From contig NZ_CP036523.1 of assembly GCF_008151785.1 (NCBI RefSeq), positions 1,736,001-1,800,000 on the forward strand: a DNA stretch of 64,000 bases, in the 5' to 3' direction. The notes under the pieces were generated by a model. It was given only the letters and a program-made list of their open reading frames with translations. It ran no database searches and was not told the DNA's origin. How positions within the stretch are numbered: position 1 is the first letter of the stretch; the number at the start of each line of letters is the position of its first letter. Source of the DNA: Peptacetobacter hiranonis. Its GTDB lineage: Bacteria > Bacillota > Clostridia > Peptostreptococcales > Peptostreptococcaceae. This document shows, in pieces, positions 24,501-35,041 of the stretch. The position numbers and the translations under genes were made by a program.

Positions 24501-25813
24501 CTTTCTATTACTCCATTTTTTATTTTTAGACATTTCATATCCTGACCGCCGATATCAAGTATGAAGTCTACATCTTTTTTAAAGAATTTAGCTGCCTTGT
24601 AATGTGCTATAGTTTCTATTTCACCAAAATCTAGTTTTAATGCTCTTTTTATAAGCGCCTCTCCATATCCTGTTGAAGTAGATGCCACTATTTTGCAGTT
24701 CTCTGGTAATAAACTGTATATTTCTTTAACTATTTTTACAGTTGTTTTTAAAGGGTTTCCTTCATTACTAGAGTAGTATGAATATAATAATTCACCATTT
24801 TCTCCTATAAGGGTAGCCTTTGTAGTTGTAGAACCTGCATCTATCCCAAGGAAGCAGTTTCCACTGTATTTATTTATATCGTATTTTTCTACGTTGTTTA
24901 CATTGTGTTTTTCTAAAAATTCCCTATAATCGTCCTCATCTTTAAATAAAGGCTCTAATAAATTTACATTCCCATCGTCTATTGTTTTTATTGAATTTAA
25001 TTTGTCTAATATTGATTTTAAAGATACTTCTTTCTCTTCCTCTGCTAATAGTGCAGCTCCTATAGCTATATATAGCTGAGCATTTTCTGGGAATATTATA
25101 TGCTCGTCATCTAAGTTTAATACATTTTTAAATGCCTGTCTTAGTTCTGATAGGAAATATAATGGTCCCCCTAAAAAAGCTACATTCCCTTCTATTTTTC
25201 TACCACATGATAGTACACTTACTGTCTGAACAACTACAGCATTAAATATACTCATCGCTATGTTTGTTTTTTTAGCACCATCATTTATAAGTGGCTGTAT
25301 ATCTGTCTTTGCAAATACACCACATCTCGATGCGATAGGATATATAGTATCGTAATCCTTAGCAAGCTCATTTAATCCTGCTGCATCTGTTTTTAAAAGA
25401 GTTGCCATCTGATCTATAAACGCTCCTGTACCTCCTGCACAGATACCATTCATCCTCTGATCTATTCCCCCTGTTATATAGGTAACTTTGGCATCTTCTC
25501 CACCAAGTTCCACTACAACATCTGTTTCTGGATGGTAGTACTCTATGGATTTTGTACTAGATATTACCTCCTGTACAAATTTTATCCCTAATTTTTTAGA
25601 TACTCCGATTCCACCCGAACCAGTTATTATAATTTTTATGGCTGCATCTCCTATTATTTTATAAACGTCGTTTAAAACTTCTACTATGGATTTTTTGACA
25701 TCGGAATAATGTCTCTGATATTTTTTGAATAGTATATTGTTTTCCCCGTCAAGGAGAACAATTTTAACTGTTGTCGAGCCGACATCAACACCAACCTTAT
25801 ATTCCTTATCCAT
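21557..25813 (-). CDS. Double-length acyl-CoA dehydratase activase
   Basis: Very large protein, about 1418 residues. Two BcrAD/BadFG ATPase domains of the ASKHA fold come first: one at about 5-255 ([31 protein letters not shown]) and one at about 320-580 ([30 protein letters not shown]). A cysteine cluster, RCKGCSNHC...NRCERG, follows at about 625-660. A DUF2229 domain ([26 protein letters not shown]) and a C-terminal region ([28 protein letters not shown]) complete it. These proteins pass low-potential electrons, with ATP, to 2-hydroxyacyl-CoA dehydratases or related double-cubane enzymes. No dehydratase subunits are encoded nearby, so its client is unknown. The ATG at 25813 follows GGAGGAGGAGCA; the longer ORF start is less likely. 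Confidence 0.9.
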   Translation of the reverse strand: MDKEYKVGVDVGSTTVKIVLLDGENNILFKKYQRHYSDVKKSIVEVLNDVYKIIGDAAIKIIITGSGGIGVSKKLGIKFVQEVISSTKSIEYYHPETDVVVELGGEDAKVTYITGGIDQRMNGICAGGTGAFIDQMATLLKTDAAGLNELAKDYDTIYPIASRCGVFAKTDIQPLINDGAKKTNIAMSIFNAVVVQTVSVLSCGRKIEGNVAFLGGPLYFLSELRQAFKNVLNLDDEHIIFPENAQLYIAIGAALLAEEEKEVSLKSILDKLNSIKTIDDGNVNLLEPLFKDEDDYREFLEKHNVNNVEKYDINKYSGNCFLGIDAGSTTTKATLIGENGELLYSYYSSNEGNPLKTTVKIVKEIYSLLPENCKIVASTSTGYGEALIKRALKLDFGEIETIAHYKAAKFFKKDVDFILDIGGQDMKCLKIKNGVIESIILNEACSSGCGSFLETFAKSLSMDIKEFAKEGIYSKNPVDLGSRCTVFMNSRVKQAQKEGAEVADISAGLSYSVIKNALFKVIKMKDLNEIGEHIVVQGGTFYNDLVLRAFEKMIGKEVIRPNIAGLMGAFGAALVAKEKYNPEKPTKMLKADELDLLHVQAEVTRCKGCSNHCLLTINKFSEDEAFVSGNRCERGEALYSGVQNDEEKESINLYKYKYDRIFNYKPLSENEAKRGEIGIPRVLNMYEDYPFWFTFFNELGFRVVLSPRSSKKLYERGITSIASDTVCYPAKLVHGHIESLIDKGIKTIFYPCVTNENKEDNTADNYYNCPVVVSYSEVIKNNVDSIRENNITYIKPFISINDKEKLKKRMYEVLSKYYSDITAKEINEAVDKATAEEKSFKDEMREQGEKALEYLDRTGKKGIVLSGRPYHIDPEINHGMPELINSLNMAVLTEDSISHLAKVERPLRVVDQWVYHSRLYKAATFVREHDNLELVQLNSFGCGLDAVTTDQVKEILDEKDKIYTLLKIDEGNNLGAAKIRIRSLKAAMEEREANGIKSSEIEPKKIQYAKNNKITKERTILAPQMAPMQFDFIEAAMNQSGIKVEILKDYSQDIIEEGLKYVNNDACFPAIIVVGQLIHALKSGKYDLENTSVAITQTGGGCRATNYIGFLRKGLHDAGFGNIPVIALSVNGIERSGIKESMSIAMGLRLLMGVVYGDLLMKVVTRVRPYEKVKGSTNALHEKWKNKCIEALKKPKFKEFKQNIYDIVDEFDNLETVDVKKPRVGLVGEILVKFHPIANNDLIGILEREGAEAVVPELMNFFMACAQNTIYKHKNLEGKKSTEFIGKLFIKIVERYQRVYNDALTSSKRFTGIKPIGEMAKDVERVVSSGNQTGEGWLLPAEMLELIENGVDNIICMQPFGCLPNHIIGKGVIKEMKRQLPKANIIPIDYDPSASAVNQLNRIKLMLSKAFTEIKQSK

Positions 25814-25992
25814 TGCTCCTCCTCCTTGTTTAAAATTACTCATCAACATACTCTAAAATATTGAAAACTAAACTTTTACTATGCTTTACATTGTAACACA
25901 TTAGCAAATTTTTATCACGTTAAATTAATTACAAATACCAACAATTTTTCTTGTTTTTTAATCTATCAATTTTATACTATTTTATAAAAATA

Positions 25993-26010
25993 GCCTCCGT
26001 AGATGGAGGC
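25993..26010 (-). terminator. Second terminator after CD0519-like gene
   Basis: Compact hairpin with arms GCCTCC and GGAGGC, followed by T runs on both strands. Confidence 0.7.
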
Positions 26011-26028
26011 ATTTTTGTTAAAAAAATA

Positions 26029-26060
26029 AGATAGAACCTTAGTAATCTAAGGCTCTATCT
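26029..26060 (-). terminator. First terminator after CD0519-like gene
   Basis: Arms AGATAGAGCCTTAG and CTAAGGTTCTATCT, then TTATTTTTTT on the minus strand, 40 bp past the stop codon. With the hairpin at 25993 it forms a tandem terminator. Confidence 0.85.
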
Positions 26061-26099
26061 ATTTAAAGTATAAACTTTTATTTACTTATTAATCTTGTA

Positions 26100-27254
26100 C
26101 TATCCTACTAGCATGAAGATTAGATGTGCAGATATACCTGCGCAAAGACCACCGACTGTATGTGATAATATCGCTTTACTTGCTAATGGTCTAGCATCTA
26201 ATGCATCCATCATACCTATATGAGTACTTAAGTATCCTGACCAGCACATACCCATTGCTGTGAATACTGCTATATCGTTAGGTGTTACAACACCAGTTTT
26301 TATAAATTCTGGAACTAGTGACATTGCTGCACCAACTGCTCCTAATGAAGTTATAGGGAATGCTATAGCTTCTGCTGATTTAAATCCAAATAGAGGTTCT
26401 ATTATGAATTTAATTTTTTCACCTATTAATGGTAGTAACCGTATACCTTCGTATGCTGCACCTGTGTAAGTACCATCTGCTGATGGTCCGAATGTTAACA
26501 TCATAACACCTGTACAAACTATTAAAACACCTGGTATTATTGCCATACCCATATCAACACCAAGTTTACCACCTTCAAGCATTGCGTCTAATACTCTCTG
26601 GAATAAGTTACCTTCTCTTATTTCTCTGAATTCACCTTCACCGTCAGATAAAACATCTCCTACCTGATCGTTAGCGTGTTCACCATAATATTTTTTAGTC
26701 TGTATTAACATAAGTCTAACAGATATTATAGAACCTATTATAGCACCTAAGTTACCTATTAATGCTGGTAACATGAATTCATCACCCTGTGCCATCATGA
26801 ATGTAGTAACTATAAGACCCATACCAAATGCTGTACCTAAGTTACAAAGAGCTGGTGTCTGATATTTTTTGAAGTACTGAGTGAATGATTTATCTTTTGC
26901 GAAAGATATTATAGCTGGGTTATCTGATAGATAAGTAGCTACTGCTCCAGTTATACTTGCTCCAGGTAAACCATAAACTGGTTTCATTATTGGTGCGAAT
27001 ATCTTGTTTATTAATGATATAACACCGAATTCTGATAATAGTGCACTTAGAGCTCCTGCTAAAACTGCTAGTGCCATTATTAAGAATACTGTCTGTAGTA
27101 ATAAGTCATGAGCTGTTGCCATCATTGTTTTGAACATTAGCCCAACTCCCATTACTCTACCTATTCCACCAAATACTATTAGTAGAACTGCTAAGAATAC
27201 AAATGTTTCAGTGCTGACTGCTTTTACTCTTTTTTTGCCTTCTGCTGCTTCCAT
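26100..27254 (-). CDS. CD0519/CD1768-family membrane protein
   Basis: Membrane protein of about 384 residues with some ten hydrophobic segments. Gate-type (nucleoside-recognition-like) repeats are suggested by LSDNPAIISFAKD, LCNLGTAFGMGL and the matching second-half stretch AIAFPITSLGAVGAAMS. From memory it matches the CD0519/CD1768 family of Clostridioides difficile and relatives, whose substrate is unknown. The ATG at 27254 has AAAGGAAG at 7 bases; an ATG nine codons upstream overlaps that site. It is transcribed alone, with two terminators after it. Confidence 0.82.
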   Translation of the reverse strand: MEAAEGKKRVKAVSTETFVFLAVLLIVFGGIGRVMGVGLMFKTMMATAHDLLLQTVFLIMALAVLAGALSALLSEFGVISLINKIFAPIMKPVYGLPGASITGAVATYLSDNPAIISFAKDKSFTQYFKKYQTPALCNLGTAFGMGLIVTTFMMAQGDEFMLPALIGNLGAIIGSIISVRLMLIQTKKYYGEHANDQVGDVLSDGEGEFREIREGNLFQRVLDAMLEGGKLGVDMGMAIIPGVLIVCTGVMMLTFGPSADGTYTGAAYEGIRLLPLIGEKIKFIIEPLFGFKSAEAIAFPITSLGAVGAAMSLVPEFIKTGVVTPNDIAVFTAMGMCWSGYLSTHIGMMDALDARPLASKAILSHTVGGLCAGISAHLIFMLVG

Positions 27255-27863
27255 TTTGTCTCTTCCTTTCTGATAATCCATATAAATTTTTATTTATTTC
27301 TTAAATATATTATACTTTCATTTTTTATATTTTGCAACTTAATTTGTTTAACTTTTATCATTGTAAAATTCTGTCTTTTTTGATAAATGCAAGTTTTTAT
27401 TCTACAACTTACAACTTTATGCAGTTTTCATATATGCATAAAAACCTTGAATTTCCTACAACAAGCGACTTGTATAGTTGTTTCAAGTTGTTTCTTTTTG
27501 CAACTTTTTTTAAGATTTTGATGTCTTCTCATTCATTTTTTGCGTTTAATCTATAATAAAATTGTATTAATCTTTTTAAATTTTTTTGTCTTTGAAAAGG
27601 CTTTTATAGTATATTTTTTTGTATTTAGCTTATTTTTTTATTTCTGAATAGTTATTTTATATTCTTTTAATATTTTAATTTTGTATATGCATCTATTTTT
27701 ACAAGCAGTAAATTATATGTTTTTATTATAAGTTCTTTACCTTTAGTAACAACTTCAGTAACAACCTGCTACTAATTAAATGTTTTCTATAATTAAATAA
27801 GTTGTATATATTTTCAATCTAAAAAAATATTTTTAGCATAAAACTTTCATTTATTTTCAAAAT
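27255..27863. other. Long AT-rich intergenic region upstream of the CD0519-like gene
   Basis: About 600 bases with no gene I can support. The part nearest the gene (27340-27510) contains several CAACTT/AAGTTG repeats, some inverted, and an inverted TTATGCA...TGCATAA at about 27419-27440. These could be regulator sites or leader-RNA elements. I could not match them to a known operator or riboswitch. Confidence 0.4.
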
Positions 27864-27905
27864 AAAAAGAGATAACAGAATTTTTTACATTCCATTATCT
27901 CTTTT
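27864..27905 (-). terminator. Terminator after gap
   Basis: Arms AAAAGAGATAA and TTATCTCTTTTT with a T-rich continuation on the minus strand, about 95 bp past the gap stop codon. Confidence 0.8.
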
Positions 27906-27998
27906 CAAACCCCTATTAAACACAATCTATAAATACTGTGATATTTTTTATACAATTATACTCTATATACACTTTATAATATAAAACTAGTTATTTTC

Positions 27999-29012
27999 TT
28001 ATAATGATTTAGCTACATATTTTACTAAATCTACTGTTCTTGCTGAATATCCCCATTCATTATCATACCAAGAAAGTATTTTAAACATTTTATCTCCCAT
28101 TGATAATGTAGATAATCCATCTACTATAGAAGATCTTTCATCACCTTTGTAGTCTACAGATACTAATGGTTCTTCACTGTATCCTAATATACCTTTCATA
28201 GAGCCTTCAGAAGCTTCTTTGAATGCTGCATTGATTTCTTCTACTGTTGCTGGTTTTTTAAGCTCACAAACTAAATCTACAAGTGATACTGTAGGAGTAG
28301 GTACTCTAAGCGCAAATCCATTTAATTTACCTTCTAACTGTGGTAAAACTTTAGATACAGCTTTAGCAGCTCCTGTTGTAGTAGGTATTATAGATTCTCC
28401 AGCTGCTCTTGCTCTTCTTAAATCTTTATGAGTTTTATCTAATATTCTCTGGTCATTTGTATAAGCATGTACAGTTGTCATTAATCCTTTTTCTATACCA
28501 AATTTGTCATCAAGAACTTTAGCAAATGGTGCTAAGCAGTTAGTAGTACATGATGCATTAGATATTATATGATGATTTGCTGGGTCGTAATCTTCTTCAT
28601 TAACACCCATAACTATTGTAACATCTTCATTTTTACCTGGTGCAGTTATTATTACTTTTTTAGCTCCAGCTTTTATATGTTTAGATGCTTTTTCTCTATC
28701 TTTAAATATACCAGTTGATTCTACTACTATATCAACGCCTAATTCTCCCCAAGGTATATCTTCTGGATCATTGCATCTAAATATTTTAATTTCTTTACCA
28801 TTTACTTGCATAACGTTTTCCCCAACTGCAGAAGCTTCCCCATTAAACTTACCATAGCATGAATCGTATTTAAATAAATGAACTAATGTTTCAGTGTTTG
28901 CTCTAGCATTTAATGCTACTATTTCTATATCGTCTCCAAATTCAGTCTGAGCTAATCTTAAAACTGCTCTCCCTATTCTTCCGAATCCATTTAAACCTAC
29001 TTTAATTGACAT
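27999..29012 (-). CDS. gap: Glyceraldehyde-3-phosphate dehydrogenase
   Basis: Glycolytic NAD-dependent enzyme of 337 residues that converts glyceraldehyde 3-phosphate to 1,3-bisphosphoglycerate in the cytoplasm. The nucleotide-binding motif [10 protein letters not shown] is at the N-terminus and the catalytic signature SNASCTTNC is intact. The C-terminal [10 protein letters not shown] is typical. Length is normal. It is transcribed alone, with no pgk, tpi or cggR next to it, which differs from the glycolytic operons of many Firmicutes. Strong codon bias and an own terminator fit high, constant expression. Confidence 0.97.
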   Translation of the reverse strand: MSIKVGLNGFGRIGRAVLRLAQTEFGDDIEIVALNARANTETLVHLFKYDSCYGKFNGEASAVGENVMQVNGKEIKIFRCNDPEDIPWGELGVDIVVESTGIFKDREKASKHIKAGAKKVIITAPGKNEDVTIVMGVNEEDYDPANHHIISNASCTTNCLAPFAKVLDDKFGIEKGLMTTVHAYTNDQRILDKTHKDLRRARAAGESIIPTTTGAAKAVSKVLPQLEGKLNGFALRVPTPTVSLVDLVCELKKPATVEEINAAFKEASEGSMKGILGYSEEPLVSVDYKGDERSSIVDGLSTLSMGDKMFKILSWYDNEWGYSARTVDLVKYVAKSL

Positions 29013-29284
29013 TTATACGTCCTCCCTATATACAATAAAAGTTTTAAATTTAATATGTTGATTTATTATGTCTTATTACATTAATCAGTATACACTATTT
29101 ATACTATTTATTCAATATTTTTTAATGTTAATTTATTATTTATGTCCTATCTTTTTAATTATTGTATATTAATACACATTTTTAATTTATAAAAGGTATT
29201 AATAAATACAATTTCCGACAAAAATACCACACTTTTTATAGAAATTCATCGTAAATTTTTAATATATTTAAATTTACAACAAAA

Positions 29285-29315
29285 AAAGAGGTTTTATTTT
29301 ATAATAAAACCTCTT
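29285..29315 (-). terminator. Terminator after yitT-like gene 1
   Basis: Perfect stem AAGAGGTTTTATT / AATAAAACCTCTT with a T run on the minus strand. Confidence 0.85.
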
Positions 29316-29393
29316 CAGTATTATAATTTATATATATTTAAGCTATTAAACTATATCTATTTAATTTATTTTAGCAACTTAATCATCTGTACT

Positions 29394-30035
29394 TTAAACA
29401 GCATGCACTCCCGCTGGTACGTTTGTTTTTTCAACTTCAACACTTCTATTTCTACCTAATCCGTATATAAAGTCGATAGTTTTACCACTTATTAAAACAG
29501 CTACTATAGAGTACACTAGCTGAACTGCTGGTATATAACTTACTGAAAGTAAAAGTACTATACCATCTGTTATTAAGTATACTGTACTTAATTTTAATGA
29601 TGTTACTTTTGAAATTATCATTGCTAAGGCATCATCGCCTCCTGAAGCACAACCTACTCTCATCATAATTCCACAGCCTATACCAACTGATAAACCACCT
29701 AAAACCGCAGATGTAAACATTCCCATCTGAGGAACTAATGGTCCTACAGTTTCAAATATATCGTATAAAACTGAAAATCCCACTGATGCTCCTACTGAGT
29801 ATATAAAGAATTTTTTACCAAACATTTTAAATCCCATTATTAGTAAAGCTATATCAAGTATTGCTCCTGCAACAGAAACATCAAAGCCAAATATGTTTTT
29901 TAATAGTAAAATTATTCCTAATACTCCTCCTTCTGTAATACTGTTTAAATAGTAGAAGTTGTAAACTCCAAATGCTAATATTGTCGATCCTATTAGTATT
30001 AAAGATATGTCCTTTAAAGATCGCCTGTCGTACAT
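29394..30035 (-). CDS. YitT-family membrane protein 1
   Basis: About 213 residues with five or six membrane segments (SLILIGSTILAFGVYNFYYL, GVLGIILLLK and others). The glycine-rich GIGCGIMMRVGCASGGDDALA is characteristic of the YitT/DUF161 membrane domain. It lacks the C-terminal DUF2179 domain that the second YitT protein of this window (50872) has, so it is the short form. The family's function is not settled. The ATG at 30035 is preferred because AAGGAAGGG precedes it; the ORF start upstream has no such site. Confidence 0.85.
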   Translation of the reverse strand: MYDRRSLKDISLILIGSTILAFGVYNFYYLNSITEGGVLGIILLLKNIFGFDVSVAGAILDIALLIMGFKMFGKKFFIYSVGASVGFSVLYDIFETVGPLVPQMGMFTSAVLGGLSVGIGCGIMMRVGCASGGDDALAMIISKVTSLKLSTVYLITDGIVLLLSVSYIPAVQLVYSIVAVLISGKTIDFIYGLGRNRSVEVEKTNVPAGVHAV

Positions 30036-30118
30036 AATATCCCTTCCTTTTCTTTTTGTTACCACAATTATAAACAATAAAAAAAGTAAAGTAAAGCTTA
30101 ATTTTTCGAATTAAATTT

Positions 30119-30155
30119 TAAGAGCTGCTTGTTAAATTTCAAGCAGCTCTTTTTC
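30119..30155. terminator. Bidirectional terminator-like hairpin
   Basis: Strong stem AAGAGCTGCTTG / CAAGCAGCTCTT. The T run is better on the plus strand (TTTTTC), weaker on the minus strand. It lies upstream of yitT 1 and about 270 bp after the YihY gene, so the stretch 30156-30425 is otherwise featureless AT-rich DNA. Confidence 0.65.
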
Positions 30156-30425
30156 GAATTTTTTATTTATTTTTTTGATGTTGCATTCAAAATATAGTGA
30201 TTTCAATATTTATAACGTTTTCATTTTTCTCTTTTGTTTTTATTAATTATGTATTTTCTTAGTATTAATAAACACTAAGTTTTTATTAATTTTTTTCTAG
30301 TTTAGAAATACTAATCATTCGCTATTTTTTAGCTTTTGTTTAGTTATACTGACTTTTATCTTTATATTAACTTAAGTCATTTTTATAAAATATATAGTTA
30401 AATCAGCTCAACATATTGAAATCAC

Positions 30426-31280
30426 TTATTCAGACTGTATTTCTAATCTTCTTTTCCGTCTTCTGTACAGTCTTGCATTTATTTCGTATCCTATAACAAT
30501 CACCCAACTACTGAAATAAAGCCATGTTAGCAGTACTATTATCTCCCGGAAGCTTCCATATATTGCACTATAGTTAGAAAAGTTATTAGTATAGTATGAA
30601 TATAAATAAGACATTAAAAACCAACCAAATGTTGCAAATATAGCTCCTGGTGCTACTCTTTTAGCAGATAGATTTATATTAGGTGTGTATTTATATAATA
30701 AAGTAAACACAATTATAGTTGCAACGGTACCAACAGCATATCTGGTTATGTTCCAAAGATTGAAGAATACCTTGTCAAACCCCAAGTAACTAAATATAAC
30801 AACACCTATTTTCTCACCATATACCAACAAAATCATAGATGTAAATATAAGTACTAAAAGCATTAGTGTAAATATCATTGATATCATCATTACTTTTAAA
30901 AATGATCTTGTTTCAGGCGAATAGAATGCTGCGTTCATTCCCTTTATAAGTGCTTTAACCGCTCTAGAAAAAGTCCACATAGTCAAACAAAAGCTGACTA
31001 TCATATAATGTGTATTCCTTTTTTCTACAGCAGATTTTATAACCAAATCCACAAATCCTATTGCTTTTACAGGTACAACTTGCTCTATCATATCTACATA
31101 CTTTGTAATTTGTAATACTGGTACATACGCAACAGTAGATACTGTAAACATTAAAAATGGAAATATTGACATTGTAAGGAAGAATGCTACCTCTGCTGCC
31201 TTAGAGCTAAGTCTGCTGTAATTCAACTTTGCAAATAGATGATTTATTTTTTTTCTATCTATCATAGATAACCTCTCCAT
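30426..31280 (-). CDS. YihY/BrkB-family membrane protein
   Basis: Inner-membrane protein of 284 residues with six hydrophobic helices and the family's hallmarks: AAEVAFFLTMSIFPFLMF near the N-terminus, SRAVKALIKGMNAAF in the middle, and the closing helix VLLTWLYFSSWVIVIGYEINA. Once annotated as ribonuclease BN by mistake, the family has no firmly proven activity. The gene upstream ends 6 bp before it, so they form a two-gene operon. Confidence 0.9.
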   Translation of the reverse strand: MERLSMIDRKKINHLFAKLNYSRLSSKAAEVAFFLTMSIFPFLMFTVSTVAYVPVLQITKYVDMIEQVVPVKAIGFVDLVIKSAVEKRNTHYMIVSFCLTMWTFSRAVKALIKGMNAAFYSPETRSFLKVMMISMIFTLMLLVLIFTSMILLVYGEKIGVVIFSYLGFDKVFFNLWNITRYAVGTVATIIVFTLLYKYTPNINLSAKRVAPGAIFATFGWFLMSYLYSYYTNNFSNYSAIYGSFREIIVLLTWLYFSSWVIVIGYEINARLYRRRKRRLEIQSE

Positions 31281-31286
31281 TCAATT

Positions 31287-31637
31287 TTAGGCTAACCCCA
31301 TAACTTCTCTGAAGTCCATTACACCTGTAGTTACCTCACTTCTATCAAAACCAGCCTCAGCTAGTTCTTCATCAGATTTTTCCATAACCATAGTGTAGAA
31401 TTCAATAGCTATGTACTGTAAATTTTCTGTAGGGTTGTTTTCTGCCCTATCAAAAAGAAACTCCTCAGCTTCGTTTATTTTATTTTCAAACACCAGTCTT
31501 TTTAACGTTATAAGGAATATTTCTTCATCTGGATTATATACAACATCCATATCTACATAGTCGCTGTATTTTTTTCCAAGTAGCATCTTAGCTATCTGTT
31601 TTTTTATAGTATTTATAACCTCGTCTATTATCGGCAT
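31287..31637 (-). CDS. Small conserved cytoplasmic protein (DUF6483-like)
   Basis: About 116 residues, soluble, mostly helical and acidic: PIIDEVINTIKKQIAKMLLGKKY, then two helix pairs ending in FREVMGLA. From memory it resembles the uncharacterised clostridial family DUF6483, but I am not certain. The helix-turn-helix repeats could form a TPR-like scaffold. The ATG at 31637 follows GAGGTGAT; the ORF's first codon is a GTG inside that site. It sits in an operon with the YihY protein. Confidence 0.65.
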   Translation of the reverse strand: MPIIDEVINTIKKQIAKMLLGKKYSDYVDMDVVYNPDEEIFLITLKRLVFENKINEAEEFLFDRAENNPTENLQYIAIEFYTMVMEKSDEELAEAGFDRSEVTTGVMDFREVMGLA

Positions 31638-31673
31638 TTTTATCACCTCATTTTATATTATAATTTTAAAAAG

Positions 31674-31706
31674 ATAAAGTTGATTGCATAACGCAATCAA
31701 CTTTAT
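31674..31706 (-). terminator. Terminator after the FtsX permease gene
   Basis: Perfect stem ATAAAGTTGATTGC / GCAATCAACTTTAT followed on the minus strand by CTTTTT. Confidence 0.8.
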
Positions 31707-31786
31707 TTATTCTTTTTATTATATTGTATCTTTTATCCGTTATATAGTCTATATCTTTTTTAAGAGTTATTCTATTACGGATATTA

Positions 31787-34700
31787 TTAATCTACTGATT
31801 TTAGAGATTCAACCATTTCAACCTTCTTTAGTTTTTTATTCATTACAAGGTTTACTATTATTCCCATTACTATAGTAAGTACAAATGCCGCTACATAGCT
31901 CAATGGGTTTATAAGTCGTCCAAACATCATATTTTCAACTTCTACTGTTACCATTATAAACTGATGAAGGATTACCCCAAGTCCAAGTCCTAGAGTAGCA
32001 CCTATAAATGTAAGAATTACATTTTCTCTATAGATGTATGCTGAAACCTCTTTATCATAGAATCCAAGTACTTTTATAGTGGCAATTTCTCTAATTCTTT
32101 CTGAAATATTTACATTACTTAAATTATAAAGAACTACAAATGCCAAAGCTCCTGCAGATACTATCATAAGTAGAACTACATAGTTTAAAGATTTTATAGT
32201 ATCTGAGAACCCGTCTTTTATTCCAGTAGTAAACACTGTACCATTAGCACAAGTAGAGTCTATTATCTTACTTGCCATTTTATCCTCTTGATCTATTGTT
32301 ATACTATCATCTAAAACTCCATAAATTCTATTACTATCTGCATTTCTATTAAACAATTCTTTATAGTAATCGTTAGTCATATATATGTAATGATTTACAT
32401 AGTTTTCTGTAATTCCTGAGATTACAGCCTCTGCGCTGACATCATTTTCATTTAATATTTTAACCTTATCTCCTACTTTTGCATCTAGGTTTCTAGCCGC
32501 TTTTTCTGATATAACAATTCCTTTATCTAATTTTATAGGATTATGAGATTGTCTATCTCTTAAAACAATAAAATCATCAAATGTATTTTTATTTTCAGGT
32601 ATTACAACAGTTACTTCTTTTTCTTTGTTGTTTATCATTACTTTTGCATTTTGATTGTGGAACATTCCTATTTCTTTTACACCTTTTTCATTTGAAATAA
32701 GTGATTTTAAATATTCAACGTTCTCTGTTTTTTCATCTGAGTCATAGCTAGCAGTCATACTGTACTTGTTTAATTCTCCAAACTGTACATCTACTATCAT
32801 CTGTATAGAATCTCTTACACCAAATCCAGTAAGGATAAGCGCTGTACAACCAGATATACCTAGTACAGTCATAAGGAATCTTTTCTTATATCTAAATATA
32901 TTTCTAAGAGTTACTTTCCAAATAAATCCTATCTTATTCCAGATAAATCCTACTCTTTCTAAAAGTATTCTCTTACCATTTTTTGGCGCCTTAGGTCTCA
33001 TAAGTGTTGAAGGAGCTTCTATTAATTCTCTTCTACAAGCTGCAAATGCTGCAAATGAAGTTACAAATATTGATGTAGCTATTGATAATACTGTTATAAA
33101 TAGATCTGTTCCAAGCTCAACTTTTGGAACTGTATACATAATTGCATATGCATTGTATATGATTGTAGGGAATACAGTATATCCAACTATCAGTCCAATT
33201 ATAGAACCTATTGCACTAGCGGACATAGCATATACTATATATTTTTTAGCTATCATTCCTGGAGTATATCCAAGAGCTTTTAATGTACCTATGTTTATTC
33301 TCTGCTCATCTACCATTCTGGTCATTGTAGTAAGTGCAACAAGAGCCGCTACTAATACAAAGAATACAGGGAATATTCCAGCCAATGCATCAATACTATC
33401 TGCACATCCAGCATATTCAGCTGAAGAGTACTGTTTATCTCTATTTAATACATACCATTCTGGCTTTTCAATTTTCTTTATTTCGTCTTCTGCTTCTTTT
33501 AAATCATTTTCTGCCTTTTTAAACTCGTCTTTAGCTTCATTTTTTGCCTTTTCAAGTTCTTTTTCACTATCTACTAGTTTCTTTTCATTTTTAGCTATCT
33601 CTTCCTCTGCTTTTTTAAACTCTTTTTGAGCTTTTTCTTCCATAGTATAAAGCTTAGATCTTTCAGTTTTTATCTTTCTTTGATTTCTATCTAATTCAGA
33701 TTTTGTCCGAGCTAATTTTCTTTCTCCCGATTTTATCTGATTTTTTATGCTTTGAATCTTAGCATATCCTACATTGTACTGCCCTTCAAGAGCCGAAAGA
33801 TTTTCTTTATATTTTGATATTGTCCGAGTAAGTGTTGCCTTTTCTTCCTCTGATATATCAGGCTTTCCAAGCTGTGACTCTAATCCAGAAATATTAGATT
33901 TTAAAGAATCTATATTGCTTTTTAGAGGAGCAAGCTGGCTCTCAGCGCTACTTATTTGAGAATTAGCCCGTTGTTTTTTAGACTCAAAATCCTTTTTTGC
34001 AGCTTCATACTGTTTTCTACCATTTTTAAGCTGTGCTTCTGCAGAGTCCAACTGTTTAAATCCATTTTTAATTTGTTGTTTTGTTTCTGCTTTTTTAGTT
34101 TTTAATTCTTGTTTACCGTCTTTTATCTTCTGTTTACCGTCTTTTAATTCTTTTTCTGCCTTATTTATTTTATCTTCTGTTTCTTTTTTCTTGTCGTTAT
34201 ATTCTTTTTTTGCTTTATTTAGCTCATCTGTAGCCTCTCCAACAACTTCATTGTATCTATGCTCAATTCTTTCATCTGTTATTTTCTCTATCTGGTCTTC
34301 TGTCTTTTTAACAGTATCTTTATATTCCTGATAGAATGATGTCTGCTCTTTAGCTCCTTTTGCTGTTATGAACATCTCTGTATAAGCTTCTGTTTTAAAA
34401 TCATCCTGAGGAATAAGCATTATACCATCTACACTTCCAGATCCTATTGATGAATTTCCAAATTCATAAGATAAATAATATGGTGTTTCTACTAGACCAA
34501 CTATTTTATAACTATCTTTTTTTAAATCGTCGCTTAATTTATCCTCTGTACCAGATTTTATCTTTAGAGTTTTTCCTATTTTCAAATTAAGATGGTCGTA
34601 TTTTGGCTTTAATACAACACATTCACCCGAGTTTTTAGGAAGTCGCCCCTTTATCAGTTTGACTCTATTTATATAACCTTTATTGGAATCTGATAAATTA

Positions 34701-35041
34701 TCTGTTGGAAGGCCATGTACCTTTAATACTCTATCTTGATCCTTTACATTTGTAATTACATCCATAGAATATGTCGGGAATACACCTTCTACTGTATCCA
34801 ATTTTTTAATCGCATCGACATCGTCATCTGTTAGCCCTAATGTAGATATAACTTCTACATCCATAAAATTGTAATCATCGTAATAATTATCAACTGTATT
34901 TCTCATTACTTTAGGAGATACTTTTATTCCAGAAAAAAACGCAACCCCTAAAGCAACTATTAGCATTATGGAGAAATATCTTCCCTTGGATTTTAAAATA
35001 TCCCTTAATATGTCTTTATTAAGTGCCTTTTTCATTACCAT
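31787..35041 (-). CDS. FtsX-type permease with long coiled-coil
   Basis: ABC permease of 1084 residues. Membrane segment 1 lies at about 17-37 and is followed by an outer domain. Residues about 260-530 are strikingly charged, with repeated Lys/Glu/Gln, and form a long coiled coil outside the membrane. Two groups of FtsX helices follow (FFVLVAALVALTTMTRMV... and LLMIVSAGALAFVVLYNLS...). The layout is like other MacB-type permeases with coiled-coil arms that reach through or along the cell wall. It overlaps the ATPase gene by 7 bases, so the two form one transporter. The role could be antimicrobial-peptide resistance or cell-wall work; sequence does not decide. Confidence 0.9.
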   Translation of the reverse strand: MVMKKALNKDILRDILKSKGRYFSIMLIVALGVAFFSGIKVSPKVMRNTVDNYYDDYNFMDVEVISTLGLTDDDVDAIKKLDTVEGVFPTYSMDVITNVKDQDRVLKVHGLPTDNLSDSNKGYINRVKLIKGRLPKNSGECVVLKPKYDHLNLKIGKTLKIKSGTEDKLSDDLKKDSYKIVGLVETPYYLSYEFGNSSIGSGSVDGIMLIPQDDFKTEAYTEMFITAKGAKEQTSFYQEYKDTVKKTEDQIEKITDERIEHRYNEVVGEATDELNKAKKEYNDKKKETEDKINKAEKELKDGKQKIKDGKQELKTKKAETKQQIKNGFKQLDSAEAQLKNGRKQYEAAKKDFESKKQRANSQISSAESQLAPLKSNIDSLKSNISGLESQLGKPDISEEEKATLTRTISKYKENLSALEGQYNVGYAKIQSIKNQIKSGERKLARTKSELDRNQRKIKTERSKLYTMEEKAQKEFKKAEEEIAKNEKKLVDSEKELEKAKNEAKDEFKKAENDLKEAEDEIKKIEKPEWYVLNRDKQYSSAEYAGCADSIDALAGIFPVFFVLVAALVALTTMTRMVDEQRINIGTLKALGYTPGMIAKKYIVYAMSASAIGSIIGLIVGYTVFPTIIYNAYAIMYTVPKVELGTDLFITVLSIATSIFVTSFAAFAACRRELIEAPSTLMRPKAPKNGKRILLERVGFIWNKIGFIWKVTLRNIFRYKKRFLMTVLGISGCTALILTGFGVRDSIQMIVDVQFGELNKYSMTASYDSDEKTENVEYLKSLISNEKGVKEIGMFHNQNAKVMINNKEKEVTVVIPENKNTFDDFIVLRDRQSHNPIKLDKGIVISEKAARNLDAKVGDKVKILNENDVSAEAVISGITENYVNHYIYMTNDYYKELFNRNADSNRIYGVLDDSITIDQEDKMASKIIDSTCANGTVFTTGIKDGFSDTIKSLNYVVLLMIVSAGALAFVVLYNLSNVNISERIREIATIKVLGFYDKEVSAYIYRENVILTFIGATLGLGLGVILHQFIMVTVEVENMMFGRLINPLSYVAAFVLTIVMGIIVNLVMNKKLKKVEMVESLKSVD

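Noticed and set aside
27332-27556. Open frame of 74 codons on the plus strand upstream of the CD0519-like gene
   Set aside because: No ribosome site, AT-rich low-complexity product, and it covers the probable promoter region of the minus-strand gene.
32766-33629. Open frame of 287 codons on the plus strand inside the FtsX permease
   Set aside because: It lies fully opposite a conserved gene and its product is biased toward Ser, Ala and Phe, as expected from the complement of the coiled-coil codons.
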